Shown here one piece after another: positions 1 to 11,011 of a stretch of 64,000 bases of DNA. Origin of the DNA: Craspedostauros australis (Eukaryota; Bacillariophyta; Bacillariophyceae; Mastogloiales; Achnanthaceae). A model generated the notes under the pieces. That model did not search any database. It had not been told where the DNA came from and saw only the letters and a list, made by a program, of their open reading frames with translations. The position numbers and the translations under genes were made by a program. Within the stretch, counting starts at the first letter, position 1; every line of letters starts with the position of its first letter. The DNA lies in NCBI GenBank assembly GCA_026770025.1, contig JAMXDE010000041.1, positions 124,001-188,000 on the forward strand. The letters run 5' to 3'.

Positions 1-1277
1 AGGGCCTGTCGCACGAAGAATTCATGCACCTTTGGATTGTACCATTGCAGATCGACGTACTTTTGCCAAACGAATCGCTCTCGGGCTGCCTCATCTGACT
101 TCTCCGTCGGCCGGTTCGTTGTTGCTGGTGATTGCGGTTGTGATTGCGGTGACGATGATGATGCTGTTGCTGCTGCTTTGGATGATCTTGTGGACGTGGT
201 GGTGCGGTTGGGCTGATTGTTCTGCTTTGACTGCGGTGGTATGTGATCAAACTTCGCTTCGTAGATATCGCCCACGGCCTTGTTGCCGTACCATTCCATT
301 GCGTGCACGTCGTGTTCGTTCCCTGTGCCGACAGATTAGATGGAGTTGAATGTGTGATGTGTGCGTAGATGGATGGATGGATGGATGTACGGAGGCATGG
401 GAGAGCAGAGGTGGGAGATGAAGACGATATGATATGATACGATGAGAGAAAGAGAGAGGTACGATCATGTCAGAGTGTCATCCGCGAAGCAAGACGGGGA
501 GCCACGTCGGCGAGGATCGATGAGGCCTCATCGAAGATAGCAGAGGCGCGAATGCTCCAGAGACGGTACAAGACGTGTGGCGGTATGCACTTCAAGTATT
601 CTGCAACTCCAAGTATTACACAATCCACATGGAAATGACCCATCATGGCCCATCGTGATGCAAACTTCCATCCACCGAAAACGAGGAAGCAACTCACATT
701 CATCCAAATGCACGGATCGGACCTGCGTTGTGGCACCCTTGCCGTCTGCATCGCCGTCTCTGCTGCCCCTTCGATGCGTCGACCGGAACATGGCGCGGTG
801 CGCACTGGCGCATTCCAAGCAACAGAACGCGGCCATGCGCAGGATGTTATCCGCATCGCCGTCCAGATCGGCATGCAACGGCCCTGATCGACCTTCGTCG
901 AGATCGATATCGAGTCGGTGATGCACGAAGACACCCCACGTGGGTCTGCGCGCGTGACAATCCACGCACTTTCCATTTTCCGGTTTGCGCTGCAAGGTCT
1001 TGATGCGTCTCTTCCAGTCCGTGTCCGCCGACGATCCTTGCTGTTGCGCTGCTGGTGCGTTCGAGTCGCTGACTCTGGTTCTTCGCATGTTGCTGTTGCC
1101 GTTGTTGCCGTTGTTGACGTTGCTGTTGTTGCTGTTGGCGGTTGTGTGAGGCCTGTTCTTGGTGGTTCGATTGGCGATGCCAGTGGCGGGCTTTTCGGAT
1201 TTGTTGCTCTTCGATCTGCTGATGGCAGGCTTTCGCAGCGTTGTCTGTTGCAGACTCGTCTGCGTTGCGGTGATCAT
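1..1277 (-). CDS. ArfGAP-domain protein, two exons, 3' end outside window
   Basis: GTPase-activating protein for Arf-type small GTPases, expected at membrane-trafficking sites. Exon 1 is 1277..698 and exon 2 is 322..1; the 375-nt intron has a GTGAGT donor and a CGGCACAG acceptor. Splicing rebuilds the ArfGAP signature: CVDC at about residue 103, PTW, CCLEC with a following R, then VRSVHLDEW (the W codon is split by the intron), then ME.YGNKAVGDIYEA. Exon 2 stays open to base 1 with no stop, so the protein continues past the left edge. Oddities: about 28 extra residues lie between PTWGVF and the second Cys pair, and a shorter Gly/Asp-rich insert precedes VRSVHLDEW. The first ~95 residues are Asn/Ser/Gln-rich low complexity. 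The intron holds a GATG/GGAT tetranucleotide run near 368-388. The family call is firm; the exact partner GTPase is unknown. Confidence 0.86.
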
Positions 1278-3705
1278 CGCAATTCAATGGCCGTTCGATG
1301 TTGTTGGACAATCGGAACTGCTGAATCCGACCCAACGCGCTGCGGTAGATAGATAGATCGGTAGATGGATGGATGGATGGATCAATGGATGGCCAAGGTA
1401 AAGCAAGTCCCCGTGCTCTGAGGGAGGAGACGGCCCTGCAGTTCTGTGGCTTGGTCTGTGCGCGCCAATTGCAGCTGCAACGTGAACGGACACAGATACG
1501 GATCGAGTCTGAGGACAGCGACGCAGACAGACAGAGGGAGACAAGCAGAGAGGGAGAAGGAAGGTTCAAGATGGAAGGCATTCAGTCATGCGAGCATGCG
1601 TCCATTCATCTTGCTCTTCCTTTCTCTTGTTTCTCCTCTGTTGTTGCTGCTGTTGCCGCTCCTCTCTTGGCTCGTTTTTGTATCAGTTCGTATTGAACCA
1701 CTACCACACCACCGATGAGTATTATACGAGTGATGCTGCTTCACAGCAGAGCAGGGCAGGCCGCACGTTGGCTCGTGCTCGAAGTGCCCGGATCGGCTTT
1801 CTCTGTCTACCCCTCACAGTTGTGTCGTTTGGTCACTTGTTGTGATGATTGACACTTGTGTGGCACTCCAGCGCGGCAATCCAACGGATCAGGGACAATG
1901 TCGCTGGATGACCGGCCGCACCTCTCGTCCAATCTCTTCTTCTTGCGCGGGCTGCTTGGCTCTGTTCTTGTTCTCGCTTGTCTCGGAGCGGTTGGGTTGA
2001 TGCTTGATGACCTTTCCGACAATGCGATGCTGCAGCGTCCAATTCCAACAGTGTTTGTGATGATGTTGGCGACGGCGATGGTAAGTAATGACGATGTTCG
2101 CGGAGTGATGTCTTCTTGCTCGTGATTGTGGTCGTGACCAGGTTGGTTTGCGTGATGTTGGTGTTGGCGAAGTTTGCATCGGCGCAACGCGTTGTTCGTG
2201 GAACCACAGTTCCGAAGTTTCGCAGAAATTGAGATTCTTGGTTTGCGGTAAAAAAGACGCGGCCGTTGTGTCTTTCGTGTTGTCCAGTTTCGACACTCGT
2301 TCTGTGCACACTCTTTCTGCAATTGCTCTCCTCTTCTCGCCTCTCATTGGATTGGCAAGCATGCATCCACATACACACACACTCACGCACACTTTGTTTG
2401 GCTTCTTTCTCAGTTCTAATACAATGTTGTCCATGGTCAAACCAGCGATTCGGACTCCAAGGAAGAGCGCAAGTGGAGTAGCAGGAAATACGACCTAACG
2501 AAACAATACTCGGAACAGTTGCCGCCATTGTGTACGCACAATACAGAATACAACTAAGCACGACGACGCACAAGATACGAGTATAGTCGAACCACGTGCC
2601 TTTGATGGGTGTGATACAACAACAATGACAGCAACAGCAGCAGCAACAAAAGGACATTCCGCCTCTCGGATGATCGTGTCTCGTCTTCACGAAGGAACAT
2701 CGCTGACGATTGAACTTTGCGGAACGAGGAGAGTGAAGCGATGGCGAGAATTCGCCACAACAACAGGAACGGAAAAGCGATGCACGCAGAAACAGTCCAG
2801 CGCAGAAGATTCCATGTGTACGCGTTGTGTCCACCACAAGTCTTCGAGCGTTCTTTCTTGTTGGCAACAAAAATCCTGCTTCCAATGTCCAAGCGCATAA
2901 CTGTGTTACTCGTGGTTGATATTTTCAATTGACATTCCCGCATCCGTCGGCGATGTGTGAGTCATGTGTATCGCAGCCGATTGATTCCTGATTCAATCCA
3001 TGAACAAAACATAGTTCGTGAATAAACTCATTAGTCGGCGTTGTCGAATCGCACTTGCGGTGCGCGACTCATCGGACATGGAAGCGACAGCATGCGACAT
3101 GTTCCGCGCGACGCCACCAGCAAAGGTGACAACACATTTCTCATTCACTCGCTTGGCCGGAAGAGCGAATGCTGATAGTGAACTTCCTGATGCGGTAACA
3201 ATAATGTGGGCGACTCTTTGGCGCCGAAAAAGGAAGAGCAGCATTTTCCGTTCGACGAGTCCTTGAGGGCAGCGAATGAGAACGGCAGAAGTGAATGCAA
3301 CGTGTGAGCTGCGGATGATTGATTGATTGATTGATCCGATTCTGAGCCGAGTTGGGTGGAGTAACTGGCTGATTGAGCGAATGATCGGCTGATTGGTTGA
3401 CGGAATGTGTGAGGGTGTGAGGGTGCGAGTGTAATGTGAGTGTGTCCAGATGAGTGAATTCATTGTGTGGGTTCATCGTCTCGAGATTCGGCGATTCTTC
3501 TCTTGACATCCTTTCTGTGATGGCATTGTTCCTGTGCATGAGAACACTGCAACCACCAGTGAATGTGACATTCAAACCCGCAGTCTCCATGACCGTCGTC
3601 ACCATCATCGTGATTGTCATGACCATCATCTTCACCACAAAGTGACAGCGGAGATACGAACAAGGACGTGCGAATACTCCACAGTAGAATACTCTTGTTT
3701 CGCTC
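1278..3705. other. intergenic, no supported gene
   Basis: No ORF here shows a recognisable domain. All three minus-strand frames are unusually open around 1889-2322 because the plus strand is T/G-rich, which removes stop codons from the complement. A short hydrophobic plus-strand frame starting at 1898 ends at a good GTAAGT donor near 2081, but no convincing second exon follows. A GATG tetranucleotide microsatellite lies at about 1363-1385. Confidence 0.5.
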
Positions 3706-3708
3706 CAG

Positions 3709-3732
3709 GGAGTCATCGTAAAAGTTACAAAA
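3709..3732 (+). repeat. left terminal inverted repeat of Harbinger-like element
   Basis: 24 bp identical to the reverse complement of 9897-9920. The element boundary is placed so that the flanking CAG at 3706-3708 matches CAG at 9921-9923. Confidence 0.88.
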
Positions 3733-4639
3733 AACTATAATTTGCTTTTTTGCTGACATCACGGGTCCCATAACAAGTGCACAGAAGCGTTGAGGACACA
3801 ACGACCACTTCGACTAAATCAAAACGAATACAATCGACCCACCCGGCCAAACTACAACACAATCCGCCTCAACACCAACAATCTGCTCGAACATCAAGAA
3901 CAAGTGAGATGGCTACTTTGAATATTCCTCCTCAGAAGGTTCTAATTTGGCTCTATTTCTTTGATTCAACAATGCTGGCGCGCCGGTGTGGTGTGTTCCG
4001 TCCCCTACATCAAGTCGTGATCAACGACCAGTTGCCACACATCCCACCAATGAAAACTCACATGTCTTTCACAAGATGAAACTAATCCAAACAAGCTGAT
4101 GGAATATTTGACTCCTCTTGGTAGGTTTGCTCCTCTGACCATCGCTGCCATTGACAATCCTCGATTCGAGTGTCATTGCTTTTATCCCACTGCTCATCAT
4201 GACAAGCACATCAATGATGAGTGGTGTCAGTCTTTGCTGTTGTGATGCATCATGTGGCAATTGGATCAAATGTGGGTTCCTCAATCTGCATTCCATGTTG
4301 ATTCCCATGCCATTGATCTCCCTTTCCTCATTTGTGCATTGATACAATCCAGCTAACTGAGGTTGGCAGCCACAAAAGATCTCCATGATGCCATCCTGGC
4401 ACTGAAACAACGACCACAAACAAAAACATGCACCCAACATCATCATCGAGCGGATACATTCTGAAATTTGATCAAACAAAAGCCATCACAATCGTCATCA
4501 CACATCAACACAAGCATGCCATCTTGTTTCGACTCGGTCAATGTGAATGTTGGCACCTTGTGATCTTTGGCCAGTTCCTGATGACCATCTCTCTGAAAGT
4601 CAGAAATGGCAACCAGCCTTTTGCGCAGTCACAGTTTGG

Positions 4640-5501
4640 AGAGAGCTTTGCATCCACATTCAGTGTGAATCCATGCTTGTGCCTTTGCATCTGGGAGCAC
4701 TGCAACTTTGCTGCTCTGATCAAGCCCAAGCATCTGTTGTGGATGCTGTACTATTTGCATCACTATCCCACTGTGCACATGGCTTGTTTTTCCTTGGAGT
4801 GGCAGATTGGATGCTGAAGAGATACATATGGCAAGTCATCAAGCAGATTGCTTCGAAGCTCTACACTGTGGTAAGTTCACATGAAGTCTGCCTGAGTCAA
4901 CTTTGCTGTGACAATGTGCAATTGCTCGATTCCAAATGAGCACACTCACACTCATTGTGCATATTCCTTTTCAGGTTGTGTGGGAGCACTGTAACCTTGG
5001 CCAAGTTGACCTCTCATGCAAGATCACGGTGGATGGCACAGATTTCCAGATCGCAGGGCCAACCTCATTCAACAAGAAGTGGTACTCCCACAAATTCCGC
5101 GGGCCTGGTTGCAATATGAAGTTGGGATCTCCATCCAACGTGGCGGCATTGTTTGGATCAATGGGTCCTTCCCTTGTGGGTCTCATCCAGACCTCAAGAT
5201 CTTTCAATCAGGTCTCAAGAATTGCTTTGACGATGGCGAGATGATCAAGGATGATCGCGGATATCGCGGCGATGAATGCATCAGAACATCTGGCGACTTC
5301 GTCTCCATGACAGAGAAGAGGGCCAAGGGCGTCGCAAGAGCACAACACAAGACCATTATTGGCAGGTTCAAGAACCGGAAGATCCTTGAGAAGAGCTTCC
5401 TCCATGATTGCAACCTACACAAGTATATGCTCAAGGCCGTTGCCACAATCACCCAGATTCAGATCGATGCGGGCAATCAGCCATTCCATGTCACATACTG
5501 A
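4640..5501 (+). pseudogene. Harbinger/IS5-like DDE transposase, frameshifted
   Basis: The reading frame can be followed through three pieces. The first (about 4640-4800) reads VNPCLCLCIWE then KPKHLLWMLYYL, the helical N-terminal part of Harbinger-like transposases. The second follows a frame slip near 4800 and contains an intron at 4872-4974 (GTAAGT donor, TTTTCAG acceptor). After it come VWEHCNLG and VDGTDF, the first catalytic Asp. A second slip at about 5108 (apparently one missing T) leads into the third piece, with GGIVWINGSFPCG, HPDLKIF (second Asp), DDRGYRGDEC (third acidic site) and a normal C-terminus ending INAG-like QIDAGNQPFHVTY. All catalytic acids survive, so decay is recent or the slips are assembly errors. 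Unspliced or uncorrected, it cannot make a full protein. Confidence 0.85.
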
Positions 5502-7612
5502 GACATCATTCACCATTCACCTGCTGATAGCAATGGCGAAAATGGGCTCGATCTGTTCCATCAGTAGCACAGTATCAGCTGAGAGCAACCAAGTTCACAT
5601 GGTATCACACCTCGTCTCTATTCTATTCAGATGTGCTCTAATAGGAGCCACTGCAAGTGCAAGTAGTATGCTCCACATCGTGATATTCATTTCATTGTTT
5701 GCTCCAAACATCTTGATAGCGCGATTGGTCACATGGAGGTTGTGTGAGCCAACTCATCGAGTCGGTCGATACCGGACATGCTGCATTCATGGTTTCTGTT
5801 CCACGCAATATCGCAGGCGACATGGCATGCAATTGCAATACTCCACACGAAGCTTGATGAGCAACGACGAGCCATTGCATACAACACTGTCACGGCAGTG
5901 AATACACTAGGTATTCAGTTGTGCGGACCATGATCCTCTTGAGCACAGATCACAATGGCGGACTTCTTGGACGAACAAGAGTAGAACGGAGAGACAATGA
6001 TGGCAGAGTAAACAGTATATGCAAACCGTGCCAAGCTCCTCTTCACCATCGGTACAGGATGATGTACTACTCCTCACCAAGTTTGTATCATACGCATGTC
6101 TCGCAACCAACACCATCCGATAACAAACCGCACTGTCAGGCAAAACACCAACCGCAACTTGTCAGGATCGTATCTGGCGATAAAATGCCACACCAAGCAG
6201 GCTTGCGTTGTTCGTTGTGTTGGGTGCCTCTTGCGTGGATTCCAGGCGTCGTGGTGCAGAGACGAGAAACAGGGGGGCCACGTTTGGTGGTCGATGTGAT
6301 GTGCTGTGATGCTCGAGAGGTGCCGATCGCAATTCAACCCACACAGGCGTTGCTGTTGGTTCATTCCTCTGTGCGGCTTTTGGCGGGAAGTTACTCCGCC
6401 ACGAAAATCGAACGCTGGGTTGACACGTCTGCCAGGAAACACAGCGTGCACGAATCAGAACCACGCAAATCTTGCATCCAGCACCGTCACGCGCACACGA
6501 ATGCGCGCACACAGCACCATGTGAACAGAGCGCGAGGCGGGACTGCAATGGCCAGCATCAAACAGTTGAATTCGTTCCATCAAACGGAAACCATTGTCAC
6601 AACGACAAGCCCTGCCGTCCGATGCGACAAATCAAAATACAATGACGACATCGCAAAATAAATTGACGACATCGCAAAACAAATTGACGACAGACGAGAA
6701 TCGCACTGGGCCTTCCTCCCATTTCTGTTTGAAACGGTGTTTGGCGAGTTGTGTTTTGTTTTGTCGTTATTTGGGGAACAAAACCTCTCTGAGGGAAGAT
6801 CCTACGAACAGTTCCTACTGGAGTTCTACCGAGAACCGGCTTGCGTTCACGTTTCGTTGATCATACGACACGACTTGAAGGTTTGCTTTGTCGGACAAAA
6901 AACGCGTCCTGTCGGACGATTTTGGCATGACGACGTCGCAAGAATTCGAGTTGTCGTCACCGATAACACGTGATCACATCAACATGATTTGTGTCCGTTC
7001 CGCAAACCGAAAAACTGAACAACAAGCGGGGATGTGCACTTCTCACAAACAAAACTCAATCACGAAATGAGCACAACAGCGCCACAAAACAAGCGTCCTC
7101 CTCCTCGAACTGCAAACGGCGAGAGATGAATAGTGCGATGATGTTCCACGATGAGCCCGTTTGAATACTTGAGTGCTCTAGATCGTAGTTTTCAAACCTT
7201 GCTGTTAGTTGTAGTACAAACAAGTCGTAGCGATTCGTCGTTCGTGGCTTTGGGTTACTTTGCCTTCTTTGCGCATCAGAGGTGCGCTCTCTCGATAGAA
7301 CTTGTGCATGTGCTGACCCTGACTTGCAAGCATCACACTCTTGGATTGCTCGTTTCAATCCATCTATTTTCCTCCCAACTCATGCTGTTATTGTCGAATC
7401 GATGCGGATCGTCGTGTGTGCACAAATCATGCACGATGCAATAAAAATCGAAATGATGATGGCTGCTGGTCAGCAACAGGCAACCACGCCACGTACACAA
7501 TCAAAGGCTTCAGCGAAACACCTGCACACTTCTATCCCTCCATCGAAGGACTCAACCATTTCTGAGAAATGCACACCGATTGGCAAGCTAAGTACACAAA
7601 GCAGAACCTCCA

Positions 7613-9590
7613 ATGCAACTCCAGAAGCTGTCACAAGCCTTGCAGAAGTTCCTGCAAACTGGCAAAGGTATGCATTGACTGAGAGCATCTGATGGTGGTT
7701 TGATGTTGGCTTTGTGTTGCTCACCACAACCACTCACATCCTCTTTGTGCTTTCAGGGTTTGGACTTGAGTTTCGTGCCAAGTGTGGCTGAGCATGCCAG
7801 AAAATTACAGCGATTTGCCAAAAGAACTTCAAGACACTCTCCGGTACCACCCATCAGGCCACAACAACAGCAATGACACGAATGACGAGGATTTTGAACC
7901 CAACAACAAAGATGAGGACGATGCCAGCTGTGACAATGAGGAGGAGCTTTCTAATTTGCCAACAGTTGTAAGCACACCACACTCCAACAGAGCCAGCAGT
8001 ACCAACGACATCAGCAACAGCACTGACAAGAGCTTCTCGTTTGCTGGCTCCAAATCGGACGGAGCTTCCGCGGATCAACTGTCACCCAACTTCATTGACG
8101 ACAATCTCATCCTTGCCACTCCACCATTCATCATGCCTCATCGTACCAAAGTGCCCAAAACCACGAAGTTTACACCAAACACCACACCAAAGAGCGCAAC
8201 GTCTAGCTGCAACAACAACAACAACAACATTGAAGAAGCAATGCGCAGCCTCAACATCAACCATGTGAAAGGAAACGAGGAAATTGTGACAACTTCGAGT
8301 GCCAAAATGGTCAAGCAAGGATCATTCCAAGAGAATGCGCTGGATCCAGTGTTGGGAGGCATTCTGATCCACAACCATCATGGAGTCCACATCTTCTTTG
8401 TGCTCGAACCGCTCGTCAACCCAGAATCTAGTCGCTTCTCCAGCAAGGATGACGGGTGGAGCATTAAATTGGCGTACAAGCTACCAGCAACTTATTACTC
8501 CGCAAGCAGCATCTACGGGCCATTCACGGATCGTCCTCAATTTTCCGTTGGCCTTCGTCAGGGACAAGAAGCGCTTCGCTCGATGGCACAATCGCAAGCC
8601 GATGAGAACGGTGAACCTGCAGTCACGCGCAGGGTAAGTGTTGACTTCCAGATGGACAACAACTTCTGGCATGCTGTGATGAAGATGCCGATGCCTGCAC
8701 AGTACCACATCATCTACAACGGTCTTGGGTCGTTCACCATCGCGGCGTTCTGTTTTGAGCTGCAGCAGAAGGCGGCGATTCCGCTTGGTCACACCATCTC
8801 ACGTACCATCGCGGGGATGGAGCCAAACAACACATTTGGTGGAGCACCGTTTGGAACTCCACAACGCAGCCACAACTGGTTTGCGCCCAGTGTCTTCTCT
8901 CCATCACCAGGAGCCCCAGCATTCTCAGGACACCATGGTGTCGCTGCCAACAGGCATGGATTCCTGCCTGCTGGGTTTGGCACACAGCCATTTGCAACCC
9001 CAACTCAGCCACATCAACAAGGGTTTGGTTGGGGACAGCAAGGAGCAGCAAGCCATTTTGGCAACATGCCAGGAGCTGCAAACTTCACGCTGCGCTCTAC
9101 TGGGCGCCACAAGAACGAGGAGGAGGCAGCACGCAGCCAAGCAGCAGAGGCTCGTGCACAACAGGAGGAGGACCGTCGTCGCCAGCCAGAGCAGGAAGCC
9201 CGAGCGCTCATTGAGCAGGCAAATGCTCGCACAAAATTGGCGCAACAGAGAGCTTCATCCGAGGCAGAAGCGCAGGTCTGTGCTGCGCAAGCTCACAATG
9301 CTCGTCTCATGGAGAAAATGAGAGCACTTGAGGAGGAGAAGGCCAAGTATGCTCGCATGGTGGAGCAGCAGCGCGCAGCAGCAACCAACATTGACAACAC
9401 CACCTTCTCAATCTCGGACATGCCACAAGCCCCCACTGCTGGGTTTGTCCATCGTCGCGAGAATGGCAATGTGCTGAGCCGAAACGATTCTGTACACCAA
9501 CGAATGGATGGTGTTCCAAGATCTGTCACAACAGGAGTTCATTCAGCTGCTGTCTCTGAGGATGGACTTGCATCAACAGTGCATGCATGA
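7613..9590 (+). CDS. transposon-borne ORF: acidic, FG/P-rich and coiled-coil protein
   Basis: Not recognised. The main exon is 7783-9590 and stays open for 602 codons. A small first exon (7613-7667, starting MQLQKLSQAL) joins in frame if a 115-nt intron is removed (GTATGC donor, GCCAAG acceptor), giving about 620 residues. An alternative TTTCAG acceptor at 7757 gives a stop, so the first exon is tentative. From N to C: an Asp/Asn/Ser-rich acidic stretch (to ~180), a compact region with many aromatic and beta-prone residues (about 205-355, containing VDFQMDNNFWHAVMKMP), a Gly/Phe/Pro-rich linker resembling FG repeats, then a long Glu/Ala/Gln/Arg coiled coil (about 460-540). Its position inside the Harbinger-like element suggests the accessory protein such elements often carry, but no Myb motif was seen. 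Confidence 0.55.
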
Positions 9591-9896
9591 GCCCCAACCA
9601 AGTTCATGTTGCAAGAGGATGCTCGCTCAACAACACACCAGGCAGTGAAAAGCGCACAATGGGCAACAAATGAGCACCAACCAAGACACACACACATCAA
9701 CAACAACACCCACAAACAAACAGAACCAAGTCAGTGCGCTACTAGAATAAGCCAACACCGATAGTAGCAACAGTAACGAACACAACAAACCTGACTTGCC
9801 ACAGTCGCGATCCGACCACCAAATGGATTGCCGTTGTCGATTTACTCGACTGTGACGAAACGTTGATAATTCGTGACCTAAATACAAACTATTTTA

Positions 9897-9920
9897 TTTT
9901 GTAACTTTTACGATGACTCC
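9897..9920 (-). repeat. right terminal inverted repeat of Harbinger-like element
   Basis: Reverse complement of the left terminal repeat, 24 of 24 matching, followed by the second CAG copy at 9921-9923. Confidence 0.88.
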
Positions 9921-11011
9921 CAGGGTACAATACCACAAGAGTTGCCACGGAACGAAATTATGGAGAGTACCATCGCAACCAGCAGGAGAGTGGTGGCACA
10001 ACAATTGATCCGCTCCACGAGATTATGGTTTGTCGGAAACGGGTTCGCTGTCGCCCATGGCCATTCTCGATCCTCTTGTCGCTGCAACCTCAAGGAACCC
10101 GAGGCGCTTCCTCTCTCTCTCTCTCTCTCTGCAGACAAGTGACTCCCGAGGGGTGACGATCTGGCACACGCACACATGCGCTCACACTCACACATCTACT
10201 CGTCTCCTCTTCCACCATACGCATCATTTAATGCTATACTCACCCGCGTGAGCGAATTGCGAACAGCAGAGTGACTCCTCGACACATGGTATCGAACACA
10301 GCAGGACAGAAGCAGAGCGAATCAAAGCAGGCCGAAGGGAGACAATGATGCTTCACGCGTACTCTTCTCTCCTCTTCTCTTGTCTGTTGGCGCTCTGGCC
10401 TCGATTGTCATGATCAATAATATCATGTTTCCGTTTCTGCTCCGCCAGTTCCCTTTGAGATTGGTGATACCACCGAGGGCGGCAATGATCGTGCCTGCAC
10501 ATGGCACCACTGACGCAATAAAGCACTGTCCTGACCTTGGCCGTGGATGACAGCGTCATTGGCGCCGCTACCGCACAGCGGGCGCTGAATAGAGTGAACG
10601 CAGGACGTGGAGAAGTTGGCGGAAACTCGTCGCTTTCTAAAAAGTAGAGTGGAGTACTGGTACGCGCACTGGCAGTGAAGATATCAAGCATTCCTATTAC
10701 ACTTGTGAACGCATGTGGAAGTCCCTTCCCTTTCATCCAGCTTCCGGTTCAACTCCTCTCCTTTGCACTCGCCCATGATACCGCAATACCATTGCCCCCT
10801 ATTCTCCCATGCGTTCACTCTTACTGTCATTGTCATTGGCGCTGTCGCTGTTGGTTATCGCTGCTGGTGATGTCGCTGGTCGCTGTCGCTGGTCGCTGTC
10901 GCTGGTCGCTGTCGCTGGTCGTTGTCGCTGGTGGTTGCTGCAACTTTCCTTCTTCTCTTGCCCAATACCATACATACGCACGTGCGCCAGCGTTTCAACC
11001 TCAACAGCGAC
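9921..11011. other. intergenic, no supported gene
   Basis: No domain-bearing ORF. Contains a CT microsatellite at about 10112-10131 and a 13-bp minisatellite at 10871-10935. It holds the 3' side of the TPR-like gene. Confidence 0.5.
10871..10935. repeat. 13-bp tandem minisatellite
   Basis: About five copies of the 13-mer TGTCGCTGGTCGC in tandem, the last two with one or two substitutions. It lies 80 bp downstream of the stop codon of the minus-strand TPR-like gene, so it may be part of its 3' untranslated region. A 13-nt period is not codon-compatible, arguing against coding. Confidence 0.85.

Larger units (their letters stand above)
3709..9920 (+). mobile_element. PIF/Harbinger-like DNA transposon, 6.2 kb
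   Basis: Two perfect 24-bp terminal inverted repeats (3709-3732 and 9897-9920, starting GGAGTCATCG) bound the segment. Each is flanked by the trinucleotide CAG (3706-3708 and 9921-9923), giving a 3-bp target duplication of the length typical for PIF/Harbinger elements. Inside are a DDE transposase of Harbinger type on the plus strand (4640-5501, frameshifted) and a second plus-strand ORF (7613-9590) of unknown function. The perfect termini suggest recent mobility, while the broken transposase suggests this copy depends on another for movement. The space between the two genes (5502-7612) has only short open frames without recognisable domains; a 21-bp direct duplication starting GACGACATCGCAAAA lies at about 6643-6685. 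Confidence 0.85.

Noticed and set aside
606-697. Short-intron model for the ArfGAP gene using an acceptor at 607
   Set aside because: It gives DEF followed by unrelated sequence, while the acceptor at 323 restores DEW and the GNKAVGDIYEA continuation expected for ArfGAP.
1856-2125. Possible first exon of a membrane protein on the plus strand (ATG 1898, GTAAGT donor near 2081)
   Set aside because: Hydrophobic and with a good donor, but no second exon with coding character could be joined.
1833-2885. 350-codon minus-strand open frame
   Set aside because: All three minus frames are open in part of this stretch owing to T/G-rich plus-strand composition. The translation has Cys runs, no domain and no conserved look.
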